Below the pieces are notes generated by a model. It worked only from the letters and a program-made list of their open reading frames with translations, ran no database searches and was not told the DNA's origin. A stretch of DNA of 22,496 nt, from NCBI GenBank assembly GCA_050184225.1, contig JBFXAN010000104.1:1-22496 (forward strand), read 5' to 3'. Shown one piece after another: positions 6,501-13,567 of this stretch; position 1 is the stretch's first letter; each line of letters opens with the position of its first letter. The translations under genes were made by a program, and so were the position numbers. The stretch is from JBFXAN01 sp050184225. GTDB taxonomy: Bacteria; Chloroflexota; Dehalococcoidia; CAUJGQ01.

Positions 6501-8042
6501 TTACACCCGGACCGGGATCGCGACCTTTTCCTTCGTCGCCTGCTCGATCTTGTCGGCGCGGCGCTTCATCATCTGGAAGATGCGCTCGTAGAGCTTGTCC
6601 ACTGGCCGCAGGCGATCCGTGTACATCTTGTATACCTCGCGGCTCCGCTGCAGCGTCCAGTTGCGTGCCGTGCCCTTGACGACATCCTCATCCTGGTGCA
6701 CGAACTGGCGGCCGGTGTACAGCTCATACGGCGGCAGCTCACCGTACGGGTTGTAGGAGCCGTCGCCGTTGAGCAACTCGCCCTCGCGGTTGAGCAGCTT
6801 CAGGCCGGTGCCCGCCGCCGCGTTCGGCCAGTTGATCGTCGCCGGCAGCGGCGTGAGCAGGTTGGCCGTCTGGAACTTGCTGACGCCGCGCACCCAATCC
6901 GCCAGCTTCAGCACTTCCTCTTCGTCGTCGTGGGGAAGCCCGATGATTGTCATCGCGACAACGTCGAAGCCCATCCGCTGCAGCGACTCGAGGTCCTGAT
7001 GCATCTGGCCCGGCTCCTGCCGCTTCTTCACCGCCGCCAGGTTCTCGGCGCTGGAGGACTCGACACCGATGTAGAGCATCCCCATCCCGGCTTCGAGGAA
7101 GGCGTCGGCAAGCTCCGGGTCGGAGCCAAGCTCGGCGCGGTTCTGGGAGATGAAGAACATCCCCTCGGTGTGCCCCTTCCAGGCGCGGGCACGCTCCAGC
7201 CGGTTGTCGCGAAACTTCCGCGCCCGGCTCGGCGGCGCGTGCAGATCGTCAGAGACGAAGGTGGCGAAGCGTCCGTCACGCGGCGACCGGTAGATCAGCC
7301 CATCGGCGGCCAGCTGCTGAAGCTGCTGGATTCGCTTCAGCTCGACCTCCGGCTTGATCATCCGATAGCCGACGAACTGCTGGATCACCTCGCAATAGGT
7401 GCAGGATTCAGTGCAGCCACGCGCCGTCTCGAGCACGCCCGCCGCCATCGGGTTCGACGGCGTCAGGTCTTTCATCGAACGATAGTCGGGCAGCTCGACA
7501 TAATCAGAGGGAATCATCCGCCGGAACGGCCGCTGGACGACGGTACCGAGATCGTCCTTGAAGGCGATGCCGTCGAGCTTGCGTAGCTCGTTCGCCCAAT
7601 CGTCGCGCCTGGTGCTGAGCAGCAGGTCGAGCAGTGGACCGATCACGTCCTCGGCCTCGCGCTGGACGACGACATCGATCTTGCCGTGGTGCATCGCCTC
7701 TTCGGGTAGGGGACCCATCTGCGGGCCACCACCGAGGATCACCATCTTCGGGTAGGCGGCCCGCACCGCGCTGGCGATCTCATAGGCGCGCGGTGTCTCG
7801 TTGACCAGCGCCGTCATCAACAGGACATCGTAGCCGGCCAGATCCTGGACCGGATCGATCTTGCCGCTGCGGTCCTCGAACCAGATGACGCGCTCGTAGC
7901 GGAAGGGAGCCTCCTCCCGCTCGGACCATTGCGCGAGCGCGCCGGAGAGAAAGAGCATTCCCTGGCGGGGAATCGCGACGTACTCAAAGTTGCCGCCGGT
8001 CGAGCGTGGTTGAACGAGCATCACACGCTTGGTGGTTGCCAT
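6501..8042 (-). CDS. B12-binding domain radical SAM protein
   Basis: The 513-residue protein has an N-terminal Rossmann-like cobalamin-binding domain (about 1-145), with GGGPQMGPLPEEAM around 104-117 and the usual 'DVVVQREAEDVIGPLL' end. A radical SAM core follows. The [4Fe-4S] ligands are Cys210, Cys214 and Cys217 in ARGCTESCTYCEV, a canonical CX3CX2C. The GVESSSAENL strand around 325 and GLPHDDEEEV near 370 match the core barrel. The DXHXXG motif of light cobalamin-binding proteins is not apparent, as is common for this class. Such enzymes perform methylations or rearrangements on unreactive carbon; the substrate is not visible. Translation starts at an ATG with AAGGAG 7 nt upstream. The Arg/Leu-rich ORF ends 63 bp upstream on the same strand, so the promoter at 8555-8595 may serve both. 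Confidence 0.92.
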   Translation of the reverse strand: MATTKRVMLVQPRSTGGNFEYVAIPRQGMLFLSGALAQWSEREEAPFRYERVIWFEDRSGKIDPVQDLAGYDVLLMTALVNETPRAYEIASAVRAAYPKMVILGGGPQMGPLPEEAMHHGKIDVVVQREAEDVIGPLLDLLLSTRRDDWANELRKLDGIAFKDDLGTVVQRPFRRMIPSDYVELPDYRSMKDLTPSNPMAAGVLETARGCTESCTYCEVIQQFVGYRMIKPEVELKRIQQLQQLAADGLIYRSPRDGRFATFVSDDLHAPPSRARKFRDNRLERARAWKGHTEGMFFISQNRAELGSDPELADAFLEAGMGMLYIGVESSSAENLAAVKKRQEPGQMHQDLESLQRMGFDVVAMTIIGLPHDDEEEVLKLADWVRGVSKFQTANLLTPLPATINWPNAAAGTGLKLLNREGELLNGDGSYNPYGELPPYELYTGRQFVHQDEDVVKGTARNWTLQRSREVYKMYTDRLRPVDKLYERIFQMMKRRADKIEQATKEKVAIPVRV

Positions 8043-8105
8043 GATCTGACTCCTTGACGAAGCGTCCGTGGTTGCGAAGGGAATTGGATACGACGGGACC
8101 GCGGT

Positions 8106-8480
8106 TCAACAGCGGGCTGGAAGTGCCGCTGGTTGTATACGGCCCACCCTTCGGGTGACAGGCGCGGTCTGAAGTCCACGCGCGAAGGAGGCGGAGAGGA
8201 GCAGGCGCGGCGATGCATAGAGCCGCCGAATTGGCTGAGCGCGGCCGAGCGCGCGATAGCCGGCCTTGCCGGCGCAGCGGCGCAGCAGCGAGAGCGAGTG
8301 GAGGAAATGCCGTACCAGCCGGGCGTTGCGCGCCAGCCAGCGTGCGGCGGTGGAATCGGTATACGCTCCCCGCGCGCGCAGACGGGCGCCGGAGGTCAAC
8401 GAGGCAGCGAGCACGACCAACGCCAGGCGGTTGCGATCGAGCAGGTTGAGCAGGCCGAGGATCAGGTCACCTTGCTGCAT
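8106..8480 (-). CDS. Hypothetical Arg/Leu-rich protein upstream of the radical SAM gene
   Basis: The ORF encodes 124 residues from the ATG at 8480; a longer reading would begin at a TTG at 8564. Nearly all codons over the first 90 positions end in G or C, as in the real genes around it, which argues for coding. The protein begins with a hydrophobic helix (MQQGDLILGLLNLLDRNRLA, then LVVLAASL). It continues in strongly basic, leucine-rich helices (ARWLARNARLVRHFLHSLSL, then LRRCAGKAGYRALGRAQPIR). No ribosome site is obvious and I recognise no family. It lies downstream of a convincing promoter and directly upstream of the radical SAM gene. If it is not a gene, the stretch 8043-8619 would be an unusually long leader. 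Confidence 0.45.
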   Translation of the reverse strand: MQQGDLILGLLNLLDRNRLALVVLAASLTSGARLRARGAYTDSTAARWLARNARLVRHFLHSLSLLRRCAGKAGYRALGRAQPIRRLYASPRLLLSASFARGLQTAPVTRRVGRIQPAALPARC

Positions 8481-8554
8481 GCGAGCGTCGGTGTCGATGA
8501 TTGGTTCCTTCCGCCGGCTCAGACAGAACCGTGCTAGCGCGGAGCGCGTGGTTG

Positions 8555-8595
8555 TGTGTCCCAAGACACATACAGGGTTGAGTATATCATGTCAA
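8555..8595 (-). promoter_or_regulatory. Promoter with hairpin-like operator, facing the radical SAM genes
   Basis: On the minus strand a perfect -35 box TTGACA (8590-8595) is followed after 17 bp by TATGTG (8567-8572), a moderate -10. An inverted repeat, TGTGTC-CCAA-GACACA (8555-8570), overlaps the -10 and the expected start point near 8560. That is where a repressor would bind. An alternative TATACT lies inside the spacer (minus strand, 8582-8587) but has no matching -35 box. This promoter would drive the Arg/Leu-rich ORF and the radical SAM gene. Confidence 0.5.
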
Positions 8596-8608
8596 GAGGA
8601 CGAATTGA

Positions 8609-8624
8609 GATAGCAATTGCTATC
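8609..8624. promoter_or_regulatory. Perfect 16-bp palindrome at the end of the GNAT gene
   Basis: GATAGCAATTGCTATC reads identically on both strands and includes the GNAT stop codon (8620-8622). It lies 14 bp upstream of the TTGACA box at 8590-8595. A loopless 16-bp palindrome is a poor terminator but a typical size for a dimeric regulator site, so it may be an activator or repressor site for the downstream promoter. It is AT-richer than its surroundings. Confidence 0.4.
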
Positions 8625-9135
8625 GAAACTCCGGCGTTCTTTCGGCATCGAGGTCGAGTCGATAGGTCCGGTCCGGCCCATGTCCCGGCGGCCGATCCGG
8701 TCCCCGTCGCCAGCCGGTCGCTTCGTAGAGATGCACCGCCTCCTGGAATGCCGTCCGCGTCTCCAGATCGACGTGCCCGTAGCCACGCCGGCGCGCCTCC
8801 GCCACCGCCCGCGCCAGCAACAGCCGGCCGATCCCGCGGCCACGATAGGCGCCATCGACGAAGAACTTTGAGAGATGCCCGTTCCGGTCGTCTGCCGGAC
8901 TGACCGCCACCGACCCGACAACATGCCCATCGACCACGGCCACGAACTCGTCGATCGGACCGTCGCCATGCGCGCCGAAGGCGATCACGTCTGCATCCAG
9001 ACCGTCGGGGTCGGGCTCGATGCCATAGGAGCGCAGCGTGCCAAAGACAATGGCCCGCACCGCCGGTCCATCGGCGGGCGTCGCCCTGCGGATCATCGGT
9101 GCGTCCGCGGGAGTGGCGGCGTGCTGCTTCGTCAT
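8620..9135 (-). CDS. GNAT-family N-acetyltransferase
   Basis: The 171-residue protein is a single GNAT domain. The N-terminal MIRRATPADGPAVRAIVFGT (about 14-33) starts the fold, EFVAVVDGHVVGSVAV (63-78) is the central strand pair, and R98-G-R-G-I-G103 (YRGRGIGRLLLARAV) is the acetyl-CoA pyrophosphate loop. The C-terminal LETRTAFQEAVHLYEATGWR is the typical last strand and helix. Substrate unknown; small-molecule amines and protein N-termini are both possible. The longer open frame upstream of 9135 runs through the Gly-rich tail region of nnr in another frame and is not credible, so I take the ATG at 9135 (MTKQ). It lies 47 bp downstream of nnr on the same strand, a likely operon. The ribosome site is weak. 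Confidence 0.88.
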   Translation of the reverse strand: MTKQHAATPADAPMIRRATPADGPAVRAIVFGTLRSYGIEPDPDGLDADVIAFGAHGDGPIDEFVAVVDGHVVGSVAVSPADDRNGHLSKFFVDGAYRGRGIGRLLLARAVAEARRRGYGHVDLETRTAFQEAVHLYEATGWRRGPDRPPGHGPDRTYRLDLDAERTPEFR

Positions 9136-9181
9136 CCCGATCGCCCTATCGTCGCGCCGGCCAAACCGACCGTCCGGCCAG

Positions 9182-10894
9182 TCAGGGACCGGTTGCGCCG
9201 CCCAGGCCCGCCAGCCCGGCCAAGCCGCCCGGCAGGCCACCAGCACCGCCCAAACCGCCCATGCCGCCCATGCCGCCCGGGTCCATACCACCCAGTCCGC
9301 CCTGACCCATCATCCCGCCGAACAGACCGCCCGATGCCGGGGCAGCGGACGGCTCGACCATCGACTTGATCGCGCGTGGAAGTTCACCGAGCAGGTCGCC
9401 GGCGATCACGCCTGCCGGTCCCAATTCCTTGCGAGCGGCATCACCGGCCATGCCGTGGAGGTAGACACCGCAGGCGGCGGCGATCGCTGGTTCCAGGCCC
9501 TGGGCCAGCAACCCGGCGATCACACCGGCCAACACATCACCGCTGCCTGCCGTGGCCAACGCCGGATTGGCGAAGGGGGCCAGCCAGGAGCGGCCGTCCG
9601 GCGCGGCGATCACCGTACCGGCACCCTTGAGCACCACGACCGCATTCCACCGCTGTGCCTGCTCGACGGCCAGCGTCATCCGTTTCGCCTGGACCGTGGC
9701 CACATCGGCGCCGGCGAGTCGCGCCATCTCGCCGGGATGCGGTGTCAGCACCAGCGGCAATTGGATCCGCTCATACCAGCGGTCCCACCGGCTGAGCGCG
9801 TTCAAGGCGTCGCCGTCCAGCACGACGCCACGCAACGGCGGCAGCGCAGCCCCCAGCAGCGAGCGGACGAATGCATCAGCCGCTTCGCTTAAGCCGGAAC
9901 CAACGAGGAGCGTGTTGCCCTCAACCAAACTGTCAACGACATCGGCAACCGCCGCCTCGACAACGGCGCCGTGGTCCTCCGGCAGCGGCAGAAAGGTCGC
10001 CTCAACCAGCCGTCCGGCGACGATCGGATAGATCGATTCCGGCGTCGCCAGGGTGACATACCCAGCACCGGCGCGATACGCGCCCGACGCCGCGAGCACG
10101 CTCGCCCCGACGAATTGCCGCGAACCGCAGACCGCCAGCACCCGGCCGAATGTGCCCTTATTGGCGTCGGCGGGCCGCGCGGGGAGGTGCTTCTTGGTCC
10201 AGGCCCGGTCCAGCATCTCCAGCGGCAGATCGCGCAGCAGTGCCGCCGGGATACCGATATCGACTTCCTGGATCCGGCCCGTGTAGTCCGCGCCCGCGCT
10301 GCCGTAGAGTCCCACCTTCGGCAGCGCCAGCGCCACCGTCAGGTCGGCGCGGACCGCCAGGGGGTCGGCAGTACCGCTGTCGGCGTCGATGCCGGTGGGT
10401 AGATCGACCGCCACCAGCCGCGGCCGCACGGTCCGCTCCCGCGCCGCGCTGAGCCGTCGCATTACCGCCGCCAGCGGTCCCTCGATCGGACGGGCGTGGC
10501 CGGTGCCGAGCAACGCGTCGATGATGCACTCCGCCGCGCCGAGCAGCCCCTCCAGTGTCTCGTAATTGGCATCCTCCGTCGCCACCGTCACCGGGATCTC
10601 CCGCTCGACGAGCTCGGCCAGATTGGGATCGGATGGGTCGCGCGGCGCCAGCAGATAGACCGCGACCTGCGCGCCCCACTCGAACAGATGCCGCGCGGCC
10701 ACCAGCCCATCGCCGCCGTTGTTGCCGGGACCGCAGAGCGCGAGAATGCGCCGCTCCTCCAGCGACCCGAGGAGCATCCACACCTCCTGCGCCACGGCCA
10801 ACCCCGCATTTTCCATCAACGTCGCCGTGCTGACGCCGCTCTCCTCCGAACGCCGTTCGAGGTCGCGCATTTGGGCTACAGTGACGAGTTTCAT
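9182..10894 (-). CDS. nnr: Bifunctional NAD(P)H-hydrate epimerase / ADP-dependent NAD(P)H-hydrate dehydratase
   Basis: This 570-residue protein repairs hydrated NADH and NADPH (NADHX, NADPHX). The N-terminal YjeF epimerase domain (about 1-225) shows GPGNNGGDG (55-63), IIDALLGTG and VDLPTGID. The C-terminal ribokinase-like dehydratase domain (about 235-515) shows LVLTPHPGEMARLAG, VVVLKGAGTVIAAP and the phosphate-binding NPALATAGSGDVLAGVIAG. After it comes an unusual tail of about 56 residues made almost only of Gly, Met, Leu and Ala (GGMGGMGGLGGAGGL and similar), which the family normally lacks. The ATG at 10894 starts MKLVTVAQMRDLERR, the family's normal N-terminus. A longer frame upstream is only translated repeat sequence. 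The repeat element copy B begins at 10895, so the only ribosome-binding sequence is the element's own G-run about 7 nt before the ATG. Confidence 0.94.
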   Translation of the reverse strand: MKLVTVAQMRDLERRSEESGVSTATLMENAGLAVAQEVWMLLGSLEERRILALCGPGNNGGDGLVAARHLFEWGAQVAVYLLAPRDPSDPNLAELVEREIPVTVATEDANYETLEGLLGAAECIIDALLGTGHARPIEGPLAAVMRRLSAARERTVRPRLVAVDLPTGIDADSGTADPLAVRADLTVALALPKVGLYGSAGADYTGRIQEVDIGIPAALLRDLPLEMLDRAWTKKHLPARPADANKGTFGRVLAVCGSRQFVGASVLAASGAYRAGAGYVTLATPESIYPIVAGRLVEATFLPLPEDHGAVVEAAVADVVDSLVEGNTLLVGSGLSEAADAFVRSLLGAALPPLRGVVLDGDALNALSRWDRWYERIQLPLVLTPHPGEMARLAGADVATVQAKRMTLAVEQAQRWNAVVVLKGAGTVIAAPDGRSWLAPFANPALATAGSGDVLAGVIAGLLAQGLEPAIAAACGVYLHGMAGDAARKELGPAGVIAGDLLGELPRAIKSMVEPSAAPASGGLFGGMMGQGGLGGMDPGGMGGMGGLGGAGGLPGGLAGLAGLGGATGP

Positions 10895-11053
10895 ACCTAA
10901 CCCCCCGGCCCCCTTCCCTCGCAGGGAAGGGGGAGTCATATCTGGCGATGGTTGAATTGAGATGTCCTTGCCAGACGCCAACGAAATACTGGCAGACCAT
11001 GGTCGACGAGGACTCCCCCTTCCCTGCGAGGGAAGGGGGCCGGGGGGTTAGGT
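10895..11053. repeat. MITE-like terminal-inverted-repeat element, copy B
   Basis: The left arm 10895-10937 (ACCTAACCCCCCGGCCCCCT, then the hairpin, then GGGAGTC) is the inverted copy of the right arm 11009-11053. About 70 bp of unrelated-looking sequence separates them. Each arm contains an 11-bp hairpin stem, CCCCCTTCCCT/AGGGAAGGGGG, with a 3-nt loop. CAT stands immediately outside both ends and could be a 3-bp target duplication, though other copies do not show one. The element fills the whole space between acpS and nnr: the acpS TAA (11048-11050) is inside its right end, and the nnr ATG (10894) touches its left end. No ORF of its own is credible. Confidence 0.8.
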
Positions 11054-11464
11054 CATCCCCCGCCGCATCCTCGGCTCCCGCTCGTTTTCCGGCAGGGAAC
11101 TGACATGTCCGACGACCACTGCTGCCGCAAAATCGCGGGCCGTCGTCAGGCTCACGTCGAGGTCGGTCAGGCCCAGGGTTTCGCCGCGGTGGGCGGCGCG
11201 GCCGTGGAGCAACAGCAGCGGCTTGCCCCGCCGGTTGGGCAAGACTTCGATGTCGCGCCAACCGACGCCGCGGATGCCGGTCCCGAGCGCCTTCATCGTC
11301 GCTTCCTTGGCCGCGAACCGCGCCGCCAGCTCCGGCACCCGCCCCCGACAGAAGGCGACCTCGGCCGGCGTATAGACCCGCGCAAGGAACCGCTCCGGAT
11401 GCCGTCGTAATACCTTCTCGATACGGTCGAGCTCCACAACATCAATGCCGGTCGCGTGCTGCAG
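11048..11464 (-). CDS. acpS: Holo-[acyl-carrier-protein] synthase, start region altered
   Basis: AcpS transfers 4'-phosphopantetheine from CoA to acyl carrier protein. Diagnostic segments are GIDVVELDRIEKVLRR at the N-terminus (the Asp is a Mg ligand) and RFAAKEATMKALGTG (the Glu is the second ligand, Lys catalytic-site). The first ATG/GTG-type start in frame is the GTG at 11437, but it would cut off GIDVV and the metal-binding Asp. Reading upstream there is no ATG, GTG or TTG before an in-frame TAG at 11495-11497. A CTG at 11464, with GGAGGGG 6 nt upstream, restores a 138-residue protein with Asp8, so I use it tentatively. The last codons and the TAA come from repeat copy B, leaving a C-terminal extension (SLPENEREPRMRRGMT) beyond the usual end. 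Either the gene uses a CTG start or it is damaged. Confidence 0.85.
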   Translation of the reverse strand: MQHATGIDVVELDRIEKVLRRHPERFLARVYTPAEVAFCRGRVPELAARFAAKEATMKALGTGIRGVGWRDIEVLPNRRGKPLLLLHGRAAHRGETLGLTDLDVSLTTARDFAAAVVVGHVSSLPENEREPRMRRGMT

Positions 11465-11466
11465 GG

Positions 11467-11707
11467 CGAACCCCTCCCCCGACCCCTCCCCTCGCTAACG
11501 CGCGGAGCGGGGTGCCTAGCTCAACCGAGGGTATCCAGTATTGCCTGTCGCCCGCAATGTGCCGCGACTGGATGCCGGATCGTACGGCCGTCGGCCACGA
11601 AACACACCCCATGTCCAAAGCGACGCGAAGCCGATACTGGTACCGCCGTCAGCCCAGGACTCCCCACTCCGCGCGTCAGCGGGGGGAGGGGCCGGGGGAG
11701 GGGTCCG
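11467..11707. repeat. Longer MITE-like element with terminal inverted repeats, copy D
   Basis: The left end (11467-11515, starting CGAACCCCTCCCCCGACCCC) is the inverted, roughly 85% similar copy of the right end (11657-11707, ending GGGGGAGGGGTCCG). A second inverted pair lies further in: GGTATCCAGTA (11530-11540) against ATACTGGTACC (11634-11644). Each arm has a C-rich outer part and an inner hairpin (CGCTAACGCGCGGAGCG-like), the same design as copies A to C but with different sequence. It therefore looks like a sister subfamily. It fills the space between the divergent acpS and endonuclease V genes. Open frames through it encode only low-complexity Pro/Arg/Gly peptides and are not real. Confidence 0.7.
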
Positions 11708-11713
11708 TTGCGA

Positions 11714-11726
11714 TATACTATCCCCG
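11714..11726 (+). promoter_or_regulatory. Candidate leaderless promoter for endonuclease V
   Basis: TATACT (11714-11719), a strong -10 box, ends 6 nt before the GTG start at 11726, so transcription would begin at or next to the start codon. No ribosome site lies between them. A -35 box at normal spacing would fall inside the right end of repeat copy D (about 11691-11696), and none is recognisable there. Leaderless mRNAs are common in several GC-rich phyla. The transcription start was not measured. Confidence 0.45.
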
Positions 11727-12424
11727 TGACCTCCTCCACTTCCCACGCCTGGGACTACTCTCCGCCCGAGGCGCGAGCCCTTCAGCAGCAACTGGCCGGA
11801 CATGTGGTCGTTGGGGGGGATGTGACCGACGTGCAGTATGTGGCGGGGGTCGATATCTCCGTCGGCGCGCGCGGCTCGAACGCCGGCCGTGCGGCGGTGG
11901 TGGTGCTGGAATGGCCGTCGTTACGCGCCGTCGAACAGTCGATCGAATTGGCCGAGGTCCGCTTTCCCTATATTCCGGGGCTGCTTTCGTTCCGGGAACT
12001 GCCGCTGATCCTGCCCGCGTTCACCCGGCTGAGCCGAACGCCCGACCTGGTCGTCGTTGACGGGCAAGGCATCGCCCATCCGCGCCGGTTCGGCATCGCG
12101 GCTCACCTCGGTGTGCTGCTTGACCTCCCCACGATCGGGTGCGCGAAGTCACGGCTCACCGGCCGTCCAGAGGGAGATCTCGGCGCGGAGAAAGGCGCCC
12201 GCGTGCCGTTGATCGATCGCGGCTCGTGCGTCGGTTACGAGGTGCGGTCGCGGAACGGCGTGAAGCCGTTGTATATCTCTCCCGGTCACCGCATCGGCGC
12301 GGAGGCGGCTGTGGAGTGGGTGCTTCGCCTCACGACCAAGTACCGCCTACCGGAGCCGACGCGGCTGGCCCATCAGGCGGCAGCAGGTGCGGCCATTGCG
12401 CCTCCGAGTCATGAACAACCTTAA
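11726..12424 (+). CDS. nfi: Endonuclease V (deoxyinosine 3'-endonuclease)
   Basis: The 232-residue protein cleaves the second phosphodiester bond 3' of deoxyinosine, starting repair of deaminated adenine. The catalytic acids are in place: Asp43 (YVAGVDIS), Glu91 (PYIPGLLSFRELPLILPAF) and Asp112 (LVVVDGQGIAHPRRFGIAAH). The downstream IGCAKSRLTG and PLYISPGHRIG motifs are also family hallmarks. The GTG at 11726 gives the family's usual length (E. coli Nfi has 223 residues). The longer frame starting at 11456 only adds translated repeat sequence (copy D) and should not be used. The start seems leaderless, with a TATACT just upstream. The gene ends 26 bp before prfB, so the two may be co-transcribed. 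Confidence 0.94.
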   Translation: MTSSTSHAWDYSPPEARALQQQLAGHVVVGGDVTDVQYVAGVDISVGARGSNAGRAAVVVLEWPSLRAVEQSIELAEVRFPYIPGLLSFRELPLILPAFTRLSRTPDLVVVDGQGIAHPRRFGIAAHLGVLLDLPTIGCAKSRLTGRPEGDLGAEKGARVPLIDRGSCVGYEVRSRNGVKPLYISPGHRIGAEAAVEWVLRLTTKYRLPEPTRLAHQAAAGAAIAPPSHEQP

Positions 12425-12450
12425 CCAACACCACAAAAAGGAACCGGATC

Positions 12451-13558
12451 ATGCACGAATTACGCGGCGAGGTCGAGACTCTGCTCGACCGCATCACCCA
12501 TATCCTGGTGCGCCTTTGACATCGTCGGGCTTGAAGGGGAGGCTGAACGGCTGGAAGCACAGTCGCTGCGGCCCGGCTTCTGGGACGACCAGCGCGAGGC
12601 GCAGGCGACCATGCGCCGGCTGGCCGATGTGCGCAAAACGGCCGAAACCTGGCGTGGTATCGAGCAGCGCGCCCGCGACCTGCTCGAACTAATCGAGATC
12701 TCGCTCGACGAAGAGGACGAGGCGCTGGCCGGCGACCTGCAGCGGGAGGTGCGTACGCTCACGCGGGAGATCGAAGACCTCGAGTTCGACCTCACTTTCT
12801 CCGGTCCCTACGACGACCGCACGGCGATCCTCGCGGTCCACGCCGGCGAAGGCGGCACCGAGTCGCAGGACTGGGCGGAGATGCTGCTGCGGATGTACAC
12901 GCGCTGGGCGGAGCGGCACGGCTATCCCTGGGAGATCTTCGATGTGACCCCCGGCGAGGAGGCCGGCATCAAGAGCGCGACCGTCGAGATCAGCGGCTCC
13001 CACGCCTACGGCTACCTCAAGGGCGAGGCAGGCGTCCACCGGCTCGTGCGCATCTCACCGTTCGACTCGTCTGCACGCCGCCACACGTCGTTCGCCAAGG
13101 TCGAAGTGCTGCCGGAGGCGGACGAGGCGGGTGAGATCGAGATCGACGAGGACGACCTGCGCGTCGACGTCTTCCGGGCGAGCGGCCACGGCGGCCAGAA
13201 CGTGCAGAAGAACTCGACCGCGATCCGGATCACCCACCTGCCCACCGGCATCGTCGTCACCTGCCAGAACGAACGCTCGCAGCACCGCAACCGCGAATCG
13301 GCGATGAAGGTTCTTTACGGCAAGCTCCTGGAGATCGACCTCCAGCGCCGTGCTGAGGAACAGGCGAAGCTCAAGGGCGAAAACGTCTCTGCCGGCTTCG
13401 GCAACGCCGTCCGCTCCTACGTCCTCCACCCCTACAAGCTGGTGAAGGACCAGCGCAGCGCCTTCGAGTCCAGCGACCCGAACGCGATCCTGGACGGCGA
13501 CCTCGACGAAATGCTGAAGGAATATCTCAAAGCGACAATGGGCGGCAACGGACGGTAG
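12451..13558 (+). CDS. prfB: Peptide chain release factor 2, expressed by programmed +1 frameshift
   Basis: RF2 recognises UGA and UAA and triggers peptide release. Reading starts at the ATG at 12451 (AAGGA upstream), runs 22 codons to an in-frame TGA (12517-12519), and continues in the +1 frame from GAC at 12518. The total is 368 residues, the normal RF2 length. In the +1 part the protein has the RF2 anticodon-like SPF (RISPFDSSARRHTSFAKVEV) and the catalytic GGQ (SGHGGQNVQKNSTAIRITHL), so the class is certain. The N-terminal helices are split by the frameshift. A program that ignores this calls a truncated gene from the ATG at 12611. Autoregulation follows from the design: low RF2 slows termination at the UGA and favours the shift. 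The gene ends 9 bp before repeat copy C. Confidence 0.96.
12505..12520 (+). promoter_or_regulatory. RF2 programmed frameshift site
   Basis: CTT TGA C (12514-12520) is the slippery site used in nearly all frameshifting prfB genes: the CTT tRNA slips to TTT and GAC becomes the next codon. The stimulatory Shine-Dalgarno-like element sits at the standard distance, 3 nt before CTT, but it is weak here: CTGGTG (12505-12510) instead of the usual AGGGGG. Confidence 0.93.
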
Positions 13559-13567
13559 GCCACCGGT

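Noticed and set aside
8620..9291. Longer GNAT protein with a Trp/Ala-rich N-terminus
   Set aside because: The extra part is the nnr Gly-rich tail region read in another frame. The GNAT fold is complete from 9135.
10895..10981. N-terminal extension of nnr (29 residues) read from the upstream ATG
   Set aside because: These residues are translated repeat copy B. The family N-terminus begins at MKLVTVAQMRDLE, encoded from 10894.
11456..11725. 90-residue N-terminal extension of endonuclease V
   Set aside because: It is low-complexity sequence encoded by repeat copy D, and the protein from 11726 already has normal family length.
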